From: a virus
Length of the DNA: 21,024 nt
Reading direction: 5' to 3' (one strand)
IMG/VR virus record: IMGVR_UViG_3300037189_024496
Location: 1 to 21,024 of that record
The notes under the pieces are model-generated. The model ran no database searches. It was given only the letters and a program-made list of their open reading frames with translations, and was not told where the DNA came from. Shown here one piece after another: positions 1 to 6,830 of the stretch (position 1 is its first letter; each line of letters opens with the position of its first letter). The position numbers and the translations under genes were made by a program.

Positions 1-1
1 A

Positions 2-301
2 GCAGGGGGCTCCAGTCTCGCTCAAATTTGCTTGCACGGATCAGGTACCACTGTGACAGGTGGGGAAAGTATTTTCTCTTTCTTCATCTATACACCTAAT
101 GTTACTCAACAAGATTTGTCTCTTGTTCGTGATTTGGGCAACAGCATTCTTGGTGGTGGCACAACAGCTACTGTTCCGACTACAACTGCAAACTTATATC
201 CAGATGGCCCTGATGTGGTCACTATTAAAGTAACCAACGTCAGCGCGCAAGCCACCAACTCTATTCAAGCACGTCTTTCTTGGACTGAAGCACAGGCATA
301 A
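2..301 (+). CDS. Virion-type protein, 3' part only
   Basis: The reading frame is open from the left edge of the window, so only the C-terminal 99 residues are seen and the true start lies upstream. The visible part is rich in Thr, Ser, Gly and Val with alternating hydrophobic residues, as in beta-sandwich phage surface proteins. The tail contains the stretch DVVTIKVTNVSAQ and ends in RLSWTEAQA. It is followed after 2 bases by the next plus-strand gene, so the two are probably co-transcribed. A structural (tail, neck or capsid decoration) role is inferred from the neighbours only; no family was recognised. Confidence 0.6.
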   Translation, partial: AGGSSLAQICLHGSGTTVTGGESIFSFFIYTPNVTQQDLSLVRDLGNSILGGGTTATVPTTTANLYPDGPDVVTIKVTNVSAQATNSIQARLSWTEAQA

Positions 302-303
302 TT

Positions 304-645
304 ATGTCCGTTCATCCTGCTACTTACGACGATACAATCAGGACGCAAGCCGTCTATGATATGACGTTGCAATTTCAAGATAGCCAAAGCCGCACTATTG
401 ATTTAACGGGATGGGGAGTTTCAGCGCAAATCTGGAACCTTACTAAAACAACGCAGTATGCAACATTTTCAGTTAATAATTCAGAAGCAGCAACTGGAAC
501 AATTGTTTTAAGTTTAACAGTGGCGCAAACAAGTTCTTTGCCTATTGGTACTGCTTATTACGATGTATTGTTAACGAATTTATCTGGACGTAAAGAGTAT
601 TATTTAAAAGGTACTTTTTATGTTCAACAGGGCTACTCAACATGA
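304..645 (+). CDS. Small beta-rich tail/fibre-associated protein
   Basis: A 113-residue protein with an ATG start 2 bases after the previous stop. The pattern (an N-terminal strand with VYDMTLQF, then IDLTGWGVSAQIW, then YYDVLLTNLSGRKEYYLKGTFYV) resembles the Ig-like N-terminal domain of phage upper-baseplate or receptor-binding-adaptor proteins (BppU-like). That is pattern recognition rather than a verified match. Its stop overlaps the start of the collagen-like gene (ATGA), which suggests translational coupling. The role as a fibre adaptor is inferred. Confidence 0.6.
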   Translation: MSVHPATYDDTIRTQAVYDMTLQFQDSQSRTIDLTGWGVSAQIWNLTKTTQYATFSVNNSEAATGTIVLSLTVAQTSSLPIGTAYYDVLLTNLSGRKEYYLKGTFYVQQGYST

Positions 646-821
646 CGGTAGGAATCTATCAAATTGTTGTAACAACAACGAATAGTTCTGTTCTTGTTAC
701 TGTCAGTGATACTCAAACTGTTAATATAGTAACAGCAGGTCCACAAGGTCCTAAAGGTGATACAGGTCCGCAAGGGCCTCAAGGTAAAAACCCCGTACCC
801 TACGTAATTGCTCTAAGCTAA
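642..821 (+). CDS. Collagen-like short fibre protein (59 aa)
   Basis: This small gene starts at an ATG that overlaps the upstream stop (ATGA) and ends in a TAA that shares its last base with the ATG of the next gene (TAATG). The first 30 or so residues are beta-prone (MTVGIYQIVVTTTNSS). They are followed by six Gly-X-Y triplets (GPQGPKGDTGPQGPQGKN, residues about 33-50) and a short tail PVPYVIALS. Gly-X-Y repeats form collagen-like triple helices and occur in phage tail fibres as trimerisation or spacer segments. The prolines sit at the X position. Coupling on both sides argues that it is real despite its size. It may work as a complex with the proteins encoded on either side. Confidence 0.75.
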   Translation: MTVGIYQIVVTTTNSSVLVTVSDTQTVNIVTAGPQGPKGDTGPQGPQGKNPVPYVIALS

Positions 822-2143
822 TGGCAAAGAAATTAGTTACAAGCTATACGTTTACACCTGGAGGTTCAGGTGTAGGGACTGTTGTAGTTTCTGGTACTTA
901 CACGTTAGAACAATTCTTACTAATTACAAATGTAACTAAAAACGTAGTTATTTATGAATTTGATTCTAGTGCTCAAGGTGGATCAATTAGTACAGGCGGG
1001 GGTAATACTACTTTAACTTTAATTTACGACACCAGTACAATGAGCGCTGGTGATCGTCTCCAAATCTTTTTAGATGATGGAATTGCTCCTCAAACTTCAT
1101 TAGCAAGTATTGACAGTAAAGTACCAAGCAATCTAACTGTCTCTAGTTCCAAGCTGCTTGTTGATGGCTCTGGCGTCACGCAACCTGTTAGTGGCCCGCT
1201 GACTGACACTCAGCTGCGTGCAACGGCTGTCCCGGTTTCTGGCACCGTCACGGCCAACGCTGGCACCAACCTCAACACATCGGCGTTGGCGCTTGAATCT
1301 GGCGGCAACCTGGCCAGCATCAACACAAAGCTGCCCGCGTTGACATCTGGCAGTGTTCCGGTGCTGGTGCAAAACGGTCAGCTTGAAATTACAAACGACA
1401 GCGGCAACGCCATTCCGGTTGGTCCTGCTGCAATGCTGCAGCTCACTGGTTCGGCATCGACGTTAAACGCTGATTTGTTCTCGGTTGATTGCAGTGCCTA
1501 CAGAAGCATCAATTTCCAAATCACTGGCACATGGGTTGGAACCATCGCGTTTCAAGTCAGTAATGACAACACAAACTGGAACTCATTGGGGTTATCTACC
1601 ACATCTGGAGCCACTACTACAGGGACTACTGCAACCGTTAACAACTCATATTTCGGAACTCTTGGTGGGTTCAATTATGTTCGCGCTCGTTTCACGGCCT
1701 ACACAAGCGGCACGGCAAGCGTTGTTGGTTATTTGTTGCGTGAACCAGTTAGTATTGCAATTAACGCCAATACATCAACATTTCCAATTGTTGGAAGTTC
1801 ATCAACCTCTGGCGTTACCCTTTACACCCTCAACAGCGCCGCCACCACCAACGCTGCATCTATCAAAGCCAGTGGCGCGAACGTCTTTGGCCTGAGCGTG
1901 ATGAATGCCAGCGCCGCCACCAAATACGTGCGCCTGTTCAACCTGACCACCGCACCAACTGTGGGCACTAGCGTGCCGATCATGGTGGTGGCTGTCCCCG
2001 CAACCAGCAGCAAAGAAATCGAATACGTGCCTGCCCTGCGTTTTGGCACCGGCTTGGCTGTAGCGATTACAGGTGGCGCTGCTGCAACGGATAGCACTGC
2101 GGTAGCTGCTGGTGATGTCCAATTGCTGGTGAGTTACCTTTAA
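821..2143 (+). CDS. Large mosaic fibre/surface protein (440 aa)
   Basis: A Thr/Ser/Ala/Gly-rich protein with almost no cysteine and many predicted beta strands, as in phage fibres. Residues about 1-95 look like an N-terminal domain written in AT-rich codons. Residues about 105-200 hold a module with VDGSGVTQPVSG, TDTQLRATAVPVSGTV and SINTKLPAL, a pattern familiar from tail or structural proteins of many unrelated phages, here in visibly GC-richer codons. Residues about 205-310 form a beta-sandwich-like domain containing FQVSNDNTNW. Residues about 325-440 form a second GC-rich module (LFNLTTAPTVGTSVPIMVV). The composition steps fit assembly by recombination. A fibre or receptor-binding role is inferred. 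The start ATG overlaps the previous stop. Confidence 0.7.
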   Translation: MAKKLVTSYTFTPGGSGVGTVVVSGTYTLEQFLLITNVTKNVVIYEFDSSAQGGSISTGGGNTTLTLIYDTSTMSAGDRLQIFLDDGIAPQTSLASIDSKVPSNLTVSSSKLLVDGSGVTQPVSGPLTDTQLRATAVPVSGTVTANAGTNLNTSALALESGGNLASINTKLPALTSGSVPVLVQNGQLEITNDSGNAIPVGPAAMLQLTGSASTLNADLFSVDCSAYRSINFQITGTWVGTIAFQVSNDNTNWNSLGLSTTSGATTTGTTATVNNSYFGTLGGFNYVRARFTAYTSGTASVVGYLLREPVSIAINANTSTFPIVGSSSTSGVTLYTLNSAATTNAASIKASGANVFGLSVMNASAATKYVRLFNLTTAPTVGTSVPIMVVAVPATSSKEIEYVPALRFGTGLAVAITGGAAATDSTAVAAGDVQLLVSYL

Positions 2144-2187
2144 TAAAGCAGTTCTCTGGTTAAACTGTTGGTACTCACAGCAAAATT

Positions 2188-2532
2188 ATGAGTTATTTTG
2201 AAAGTTATCAGCAAACAGTATTTTTCTTCCCAGCGCCGCTGACAATCCCTGGGGTTACGGACGCTTATGACGTTTATACAACTAACTATCTTTCAACGCG
2301 TAATTATACTTTAACCGCAATTGTTCAAGACATTGATACTAATGTTATTGTTCGTTTAGAAGGCAGTCTAGATGGAACTAATTATGCTGCCATGATTTCT
2401 AATACCATCAGTGTTAATGGTGTGTATACCTATAACGTTAGTGGCTTCCCTATGAAAAAAATTCGTGCTAACTTTCTGCAGCGCACTGGCGGCAATAATG
2501 CAATTGTTACATTCCAAATGGCTGCCAATTAA
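2188..2532 (+). CDS. Small beta-sandwich virion protein (114 aa)
   Basis: ATG start 44 bases after the 440-residue protein. The segment VRLEGSLDGTNYAAM followed by KKIRANFLQ has the same layout as the central domain of the upstream protein (FQVSNDNTNW then VRARFTAY). The two may therefore share a carbohydrate-binding or decoration-type fold; this is inference from spacing and a few residues. It is AT-rich, unlike parts of its neighbour. It is the last gene of the first plus-strand block, and its stop overlaps the convergent oxygenase gene by 4 bases. Confidence 0.6.
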   Translation: MSYFESYQQTVFFFPAPLTIPGVTDAYDVYTTNYLSTRNYTLTAIVQDIDTNVIVRLEGSLDGTNYAAMISNTISVNGVYTYNVSGFPMKKIRANFLQRTGGNNAIVTFQMAAN

Positions 2533-3320
2533 ATTAAAGACCAGCTTCGGAACCACTTTGTAATTACATACTTATTTCCACTTATTGGTGGACAGGCTTC
2601 ATGCAGTGTTTTGGGATTTGGAATTCCGTTTTTGTAAAGGTTATTCCAAATAACTGCCATGCCTTTTTTCGGTTTAATCTTTTTATTAAGCGCCAGGAAA
2701 GATGTTTCTCCGCCTTCTTCAACATCATTTAAATAACACATAAAAGTATAAGTACGCTGCCCCATCCACTCTGTATACACCTTATATTCTTTTGTTATTG
2801 GTGTAAAATAATCGCAATGTTTTTTATAGTACTGCCCTGGCTTGTACTTTTGAGATTGAATTGTTTCCCCAATGAAAGGATTGACTCCTAAAAAGTTACA
2901 AATTTTTTTATCTAATTGGTTGTAAAAAGGAGAAGCAAGGTAGTGCAGGTCTGCTGTTTGACTAGTACGATAGTTTGAAATTTTGTTATTATCTTCAGGA
3001 TTGGAAACTACAGAAGGCCGTAAATTTTGATCAACTAAGGATATCAATGTTCCACACTCTTCTGTAGATAAAAAATTATCAATAGTTCCAATCTGAGTAA
3101 AAGGGAAATTAAACCAATCAACGGGTTTTTCTTTGAAGTTATTATAAAACCATTTGTAATCAATTTTATTAGGCGCTGTTTTAAAGTTGCATAGCTGGAC
3201 TAACTGATGAATTTGTTCAAGTGAGCAGCCATATTGCGTCTTGAAATGCCGAAATACTTGGGTTTTGCTGGCGCCAGAAACAGCAGCCTTCATGAAATCT
3301 GTCGCCAGTTCCGCGCTCAT
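2529..3320 (-). CDS. 2-oxoglutarate/Fe(II) dioxygenase, prolyl 4-hydroxylase type
   Basis: A 263-residue protein on the strand opposite its neighbours, starting at ATG. Residues about 78-260 carry the prolyl-4-hydroxylase-like double-stranded beta-helix. The iron ligands are H168 and D170 (KKHCDYF) and H240 (TLHEACPP), and K250 in GNKYVITKW is placed to bind 2-oxoglutarate. The segment TYTFMCYLNDVEEGGETSF is the typical core strand region. These enzymes hydroxylate proline or other residues and turn 2-oxoglutarate into succinate. The N-terminal 60 residues are not recognised. Such oxygenases are common in cyanophages, with substrates mostly unknown. A nearby collagen-like protein (642-821) is a possible but unproven substrate. 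Confidence 0.88.
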   Translation of the reverse strand: MSAELATDFMKAAVSGASKTQVFRHFKTQYGCSLEQIHQLVQLCNFKTAPNKIDYKWFYNNFKEKPVDWFNFPFTQIGTIDNFLSTEECGTLISLVDQNLRPSVVSNPEDNNKISNYRTSQTADLHYLASPFYNQLDKKICNFLGVNPFIGETIQSQKYKPGQYYKKHCDYFTPITKEYKVYTEWMGQRTYTFMCYLNDVEEGGETSFLALNKKIKPKKGMAVIWNNLYKNGIPNPKTLHEACPPISGNKYVITKWFRSWSLI

Positions 3321-3464
3321 TTGCCTTTTGAGTTGATACTTGAGTAAAATATAGAGGTTCAGGAATGTATTTGCAAGTGGAAGCGGCGCTTTTATTCATA
3401 ACGGCCTATAGCGGTGCCTACTTCGTCGAAACCTTTTTGTTAAACCGTTTTTTAAAGTACTCTG

Positions 3465-3626
3465 ATGTCAAGTCAAGCCCCCGCTTCACGCATTTTTCTA
3501 AAACAGTACGTTTCAGAACGCCTACCCCAGTTACATCAAGGTGATTTTGAGGCTCCAGGTGATCCACCTAGCTTCACAGTGGATCAACGTTATGTCCCGA
3601 TTCACGACCCGACTTATCGGGTTTGA
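3465..3626 (+). CDS. Small conserved-type protein of unknown function (53 aa)
   Basis: ATG start. The protein begins MSSQAPASRIFLKQYV and ends RYVPIHDPTYRV, is rich in Pro and polar residues, and has no membrane segment or metal motif. Its stop (TGA) overlaps a TTG that opens the next frame (TTGA), so the two genes look translationally coupled. The 144 bases upstream (3321-3464) hold no other gene and should carry the control region of this plus-strand block, although no convincing promoter was identified. No family is recognised. Its pairing with the NblA-like gene is the only hint to a role. Confidence 0.6.
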   Translation: MSSQAPASRIFLKQYVSERLPQLHQGDFEAPGDPPSFTVDQRYVPIHDPTYRV

Positions 3627-3898
3627 CATTTTTTAAATCACGGCTGTTAGAATTACGCTATGGATTGGGCGATTTGATGGACGCCAATGGTCTGAACCTT
3701 CCAATGGATGCTGAATTCGCTATCCATGCAGCCGCTTTTGCCATCCGTGAGATGGACAGAGACGATTTAGAAGAGAACTTTTTAGACCTTCTTCATCAAC
3801 GTGCTGTGGACCGACAAATGTTTTTAAGCATTTTGAAAGATCACGGCATTGATGCCGACATCAAATTCAATTACCTCACGCAAAGCCAACTCTCCTAA
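3623..3898 (+). CDS. nblA: NblA-like phycobilisome-degradation adaptor (candidate)
   Basis: A 91-residue protein. The TTG at 3623 overlaps the previous stop; an in-frame ATG lies at codon 18. Residues about 26-77 (from LPMDAEFAIHAAAFAI to LKDHGID) follow the layout of NblA: L-x-x-(E/D)-x-x-F-x-(I/L), a helix ending in a Met followed by (S/D)R(E/D), then two helical turns and a final ILK/LLK-H-x-x-(G/L)-(I/L)-D. NblA binds phycobiliproteins and recruits the Clp protease to dismantle the light-harvesting antenna. Phage-borne nblA is known from Microcystis phages and from an uncultured marine cyanophage. The N-terminal extension of about 25 residues and the C-terminal tail are unusual for NblA (typically about 60 residues). 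The match is by eye, so another short helical cyanophage family remains possible. Confidence 0.5.
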   Translation: MTFFKSRLLELRYGLGDLMDANGLNLPMDAEFAIHAAAFAIREMDRDDLEENFLDLLHQRAVDRQMFLSILKDHGIDADIKFNYLTQSQLS

Positions 3899-3903
3899 CA
3901 ACA

Positions 3904-4290
3904 ATGGCCGTCACTCGTACTATTAAAGGCACCCTGGATAAACTGCAAGTCAGTGGGGGTACCGAAATCACCTACCTGGGACCGACAACTTCAGGTAATG
4001 TTGGGGATTTAACTCGTGCATTTCGTGTAAATCCAGCCAGCACTGGCGACATTATTGTAAAGATTGACAAAAGCGCTGCTTTAATTGACATTGAAATTTT
4101 TCAAGAAGATTCCTATACTGCAGGCTCACCTCCGACTGGTTATTTTAAATTCTTCAACATTTTCAAAGCAGGAAAAGGTAAGGGTGCAGTAGCTGTTACC
4201 GTCACTAACGCTGCAAAGGACTATATTGTGTTGATGACTTTTGATGATTATAGTGAAGCCTCCTACGTCGGTAGCGTTGTCGTCCCCTAA
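3904..4290 (+). CDS. Beta-rich virion-type protein, possibly PPC-like
   Basis: A 128-residue protein with an ATG 5 bases after the upstream stop. The order is a short N-terminal strand (MAVTRTIKGTLDKL), then RAFRVNPASTGDIIVKID, then FKFFNIFKAGKGKG, then VTNAAKDYIVLMTFDDYSEASY. Alternating strands ending in a (Y)-(I/L)-V-L-x-(T/S)-F-D-D element resemble bacterial pre-peptidase C-terminal (PPC) or similar jelly-roll domains that decorate secreted or surface proteins. It overlaps the next gene by 14 to 47 bases depending on the start used there. A structural role is inferred from position; no catalytic motif is seen. Confidence 0.55.
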   Translation: MAVTRTIKGTLDKLQVSGGTEITYLGPTTSGNVGDLTRAFRVNPASTGDIIVKIDKSAALIDIEIFQEDSYTAGSPPTGYFKFFNIFKAGKGKGAVAVTVTNAAKDYIVLMTFDDYSEASYVGSVVVP

Positions 4291-4987
4291 AAAATACAGC
4301 AGCCCTTTTCTCAGCGATACAGCCGTTAAATTAATCCAATATTACACTCCGGCCAGAACCCAATGTGGTTTTGGCCGTTTTGCTGCCTATAAAACGGAAC
4401 ATGGGGAATGGTGCATCGGATATGGAAGCAAGAGAATTGGTAAGCGCTGGGTCGGTGCTTTTACTAGAGCAACTTTAAAAGAAATTGAAGAGCAGCTGGT
4501 TCGAGACCTTGAGGAATTTGCTCCAAAGGTGGCGCATTATGTCGCCATGCCAACTAATTTAAAAAGACGAGCGGCGCTTCTCAGCTACGCTCATAGTATT
4601 GGATTGGCTGCTTTTAAAGAGTGTCGCCTCTTGGAACTGATCAATTCATATGCTTCTAAGAACGCAATCATTAAAGAGTGGAGCCCCTACATCAATGTTA
4701 AATATCGTTACGCAGACCCCTTTTTAAAAGAGCGTCGGCGCGTTGAACTTAATACATTCTTGGCGCCAGACGATCAAGTTCCGCTTTTTACCAAACATAA
4801 GTGTCCCTTAAAGCATTGCCTGCTTAATATAGGAGAAACTTATATGGGCACACCCAATCAAATCAAGGCAATTGAGTACTTAGAACGAAAAGTTTTGGAA
4901 TGGGATCCCACTGGAGAAACTATTCGGCGGTTTTTTCGATACTGGAATCAACCCCAAGGTGGGCTGGGATCTCCAAAGAATTTGTAG
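4244..4987 (+). CDS. GH24 lysozyme-fold protein with degenerate active site
   Basis: Residues about 25-175 follow the phage lysozyme (GH24) layout. YKTEHGEWCIGYGS corresponds to the catalytic-loop strand, then comes a helix with EEQLVRDLEEF, then AALLSYAHSIGLAAFKECRLLELIN and RRRVELNTFL, all standard C-lobe landmarks. The catalytic Glu-Asp-Thr triad of T4 lysozyme is not preserved. The Glu position falls in LIQYYTPAR (Thr), the Asp position is Thr and the Thr position is Cys, and there is an insertion before the loop. About 65 extra residues follow the fold. It may be a divergent endolysin or a non-catalytic virion protein. The start is uncertain: ATG at 4244 overlaps the upstream gene by 47 bases, and TTG at 4277 would overlap it by 14. 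Confidence 0.65.
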   Translation: MIIVKPPTSVALSSPKKYSSPFLSDTAVKLIQYYTPARTQCGFGRFAAYKTEHGEWCIGYGSKRIGKRWVGAFTRATLKEIEEQLVRDLEEFAPKVAHYVAMPTNLKRRAALLSYAHSIGLAAFKECRLLELINSYASKNAIIKEWSPYINVKYRYADPFLKERRRVELNTFLAPDDQVPLFTKHKCPLKHCLLNIGETYMGTPNQIKAIEYLERKVLEWDPTGETIRRFFRYWNQPQGGLGSPKNL

Positions 4988-4991
4988 TCCC

Positions 4992-5006
4992 TTGGAGCCA
5001 GTCCAA
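4992..5006. terminator. Small hairpin after the lysozyme-like gene
   Basis: A perfect 5-bp stem (TTGGA / TCCAA) with a 5-base loop begins 4 bases after the stop codon, in the 62-base gap between two convergent genes. There is no clear T tract, so a terminator role is weakly supported. Confidence 0.2.
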
Positions 5007-5049
5007 CATGTCCAGCACTTGCCAGCTTTCGTCGTATTCTTCCAAGATT

Positions 5050-5400
5050 TCAGAAGATAGTGACTTCATCGTATGTAGAAAGCAAACGATTTAAATACCA
5101 TTGAGCTTTTTCTAAATCCTGTTTAGGATTTCCTTTACTTTCGTAACGCCAAATATATTTTTCAATGTTACCTTTTAAGTAACCACGGAATGCTTCTTTT
5201 GTTAACGAAGCTTTAATTGCTTCAATGCATTCAATTTCACCGTTTTTGTAGTGTTCTGGACTGTTGACAGCATCTTTAATTTTTAAAGAATCGCAACCCA
5301 ATGACAAAACTGTATCGTTTGTGTTGAAATTAAAATAATCATAGTAACCAAAGGAGAGGGTATCTTCCCCACTGGCGCCCAATAAAGTTGATGCGTACAT
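5050..5400 (-). CDS. DUF3310-like small phage protein
   Basis: A 116-residue protein if started at the ATG at 5400. A longer frame reaches an ATG at 5451 but would overlap the divergent gene that begins at 5431, so 5400 is preferred. The C-terminal half (residues about 48-112) has the DUF3310 signature. It contains SPEHYKNGEIECIEAI, a helix with FRGYLKGNIEKYIWRYE, and GNPKQDLEKAQWYLNRLL. This family is frequent in phages and is sometimes called nucleotide-kinase-like; its biochemical role is not settled. The N-terminal half, rich in Asp, Asn and aromatic residues, is not part of the usual domain. Confidence 0.75.
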   Translation of the reverse strand: MYASTLLGASGEDTLSFGYYDYFNFNTNDTVLSLGCDSLKIKDAVNSPEHYKNGEIECIEAIKASLTKEAFRGYLKGNIEKYIWRYESKGNPKQDLEKAQWYLNRLLSTYDEVTIF

Positions 5401-5430
5401 GTCAGTATTTGTATCTGCCAGAATACTAGT

Positions 5431-5769
5431 ATGGGCATTCAGACAAGTCAAGATTATTCAGTAGATAACCGTTATGGTGGGGTTAAATCTGCTGCAGATA
5501 ACACAGCTGGAAAACAGTTTCTTGACAGCTTCCTAAGAGAAGAAAAAAGTGTTGGTGTCCGCAGTGCCGGTACTTTACAAGCAAGAGATCTTACTCAACA
5601 GCGCAGCCAGGATAATCATTTTCTTTTGGGTGGCATGGGAGGTACTATACCAGTTGGTGCCCTGGGTCTTGGTCAACAAATTTCCAATACGGACACTGCT
5701 TATCGATTTAAAAATGCTTTTGGATCAATGCAATCTCCGGTTGAACGTCGCACTGCTAGGGTCACTTAA
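5431..5769 (+). CDS. Hypothetical protein, virion-like composition
   Basis: A 112-residue protein with an ATG start, the only plus-strand gene between 4987 and 7838. It is rich in Gly, Ser, Gln and Arg, with a Gly-rich centre (FLLGGMGGTIPVGALGLGQQ) and no cysteine. Similar low-complexity small proteins occur among virion genes elsewhere in the window (7838-8377 and 12432-13282), so a structural role is plausible. No family is recognised. It converges on the methyltransferase gene with a 4-base overlap of stop codons, and a 6-bp hairpin lies just beyond. Confidence 0.55.
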   Translation: MGIQTSQDYSVDNRYGGVKSAADNTAGKQFLDSFLREEKSVGVRSAGTLQARDLTQQRSQDNHFLLGGMGGTIPVGALGLGQQISNTDTAYRFKNAFGSMQSPVERRTARVT

Positions 5770-6386
5770 TAAATTACTTTCCCAATATGGGAAAAAATTT
5801 CAATAAACCGATCTGCCTGGTTGAATCCTAACTCTGCCCTAGGTAAGTAAACAAAATAACCCCAAGTAAAGGGGCCAGCAGTAACTGTTAAGACTTTGCC
5901 GTGAATAAGATTACAACGATCTTTAGGAATACAAACCGGATAATCCCAAATAGAAGGACACGTGCGCATCACTTCGTGATTTGTTGTAAAAAACAATGCT
6001 TCTGGAATATTTCTTAGCTTCCATTCCCTTTCTAATCTTTTAAACCACGCCACAGAAGGGGCTTTAACACCTGCTCCATGAGCGCGTAAACTCCAGCGCC
6101 AGGTACCTCTTTCTTTACTAAAAGAACAACGCCCATAGGTGGGCGGGAACAAGTAAGTTTTTCCGGTCCAAGGGATTTCAATATTTAAACCGTCGTCTTG
6201 TAACGTATAAATCTGTTTTGCTCTTAAAAATTGATTATTGGCTAAGTGTGTTGAACATGGATCTAAATCAATGTCCCCAAGTAAGGCATCAATATAGGGA
6301 AGATACTCAACTGGTGTCAGCCAATCATCAACAACATTTGAAATGCGTGATAGATAGGCATATTTAGGGTGCGGAAAGACCCTCAT
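5766..6386 (-). CDS. Phage DNA N-6-adenine methyltransferase (Dam-like)
   Basis: A 206-residue protein of the phage Dam-like family (PF05869 type). LTPVEYLPYIDALLGDIDLDPCS at residues about 23-45 is the usual N-terminal signature with the SAM-binding D-x-D-P element. LANNQF, IYTLQDDGLNIEIPW and GKTYLFPPTY follow in the expected order. Family members transfer a methyl group to adenine N6 in DNA. The usual Asn/Asp of the (N/D)PP(Y/F) motif is replaced by Phe (LFPPTYG), which could affect catalysis or mark a divergent subfamily. The C-terminal half (KAPSVAWFKRLEREWKLRNIPEALFFTTNHEVMR) is well ordered. The start ATG overlaps the stop of the upstream gene (TAATG), so the two are coupled. Confidence 0.75.
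   Translation of the reverse strand: MRVFPHPKYAYLSRISNVVDDWLTPVEYLPYIDALLGDIDLDPCSTHLANNQFLRAKQIYTLQDDGLNIEIPWTGKTYLFPPTYGRCSFSKERGTWRWSLRAHGAGVKAPSVAWFKRLEREWKLRNIPEALFFTTNHEVMRTCPSIWDYPVCIPKDRCNLIHGKVLTVTAGPFTWGYFVYLPRAELGFNQADRFIEIFSHIGKVIY
5778..5794. terminator. Hairpin at the convergent gene ends
   Basis: A perfect 6-bp stem TTTCCC / GGGAAA with a 5-base loop lies 8 bases after the stop of the plus-strand gene and inside the last codons of the minus-strand methyltransferase. On the plus strand it is followed by A and T runs. It could stop plus-strand transcription, but chance cannot be excluded. Confidence 0.3.
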
Positions 6387-6796
6387 TATGTGATAATCAG
6401 GCCGCCTTTGGTTGGTTTTTCAATGTTGTAGTGAATAAGCGACATTTGTTTCTCATCCTGAATGATAAACAAAGCTTCTTTGTCTGCTTCCAGTGCCTCT
6501 GCCCTGGCAATTGCCTTTTGCATGACCTCTGCAGGACCCTCCATGTCTTTGTTGCGGAAGTCATCTAACGCATTGATCATGTGCGGAACGGTCAAATAAA
6601 ACATGCTGTCCTTCTCCTCTTCCGCTCGTGGAACGTACACGATAGCACCTGGGCCCTCATTTGCATAGAAGAACAGGTAGTGGTCGCACATGTCAGCACA
6701 GATGCGCTCAATTGTCAACTGAATTAGGGTTTGTTCTGATTCTGTTGGGTTAGACAGATAAAGACGGGAGAGAAGCTCTTTACGGCGGTTAGTCAT
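6386..6796 (-). CDS. Hypothetical protein (136 aa)
   Basis: The ATG at 6796 (MTNRRKELLSRLYLS) was chosen over a TTG ten codons upstream because the latter lies only 4 bases after the previous stop. The protein is mostly helical and charged, with IERICADMCDHYLFFYANEGPGAIVYVPRA at residues about 30-60 and a helix with EVMQKAIARAEALEADKEALF near residues 95-120. No domain is recognised. It is coupled to the downstream methyltransferase through a TAATG overlap, so it may take part in the same DNA-modification or takeover function. Confidence 0.65.
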   Translation of the reverse strand: MTNRRKELLSRLYLSNPTESEQTLIQLTIERICADMCDHYLFFYANEGPGAIVYVPRAEEEKDSMFYLTVPHMINALDDFRNKDMEGPAEVMQKAIARAEALEADKEALFIIQDEKQMSLIHYNIEKPTKGGLIIT

Positions 6797-6830
6797 AGTA
6801 CTGTTTGATTGGCTGTATTTTAACAAGAAT

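Noticed and set aside
1133-1372. Open minus-strand frame inside the 440-residue fibre gene
   Set aside because: It is a shadow of the plus-strand gene in its GC-rich part. The implied protein is Arg/Cys-rich with no recognisable pattern.
1802-2122. Two long minus-strand frames opposite the end of the fibre gene
   Set aside because: Both lie in a GC-rich repeat-type coding segment and have no plausible start signals. The plus-strand gene explains the region.
3217-3399. 60-codon minus-strand frame overlapping the start of the oxygenase gene
   Set aside because: It overlaps the oxygenase N-terminus in another frame for more than 100 bases and shows no recognisable sequence.
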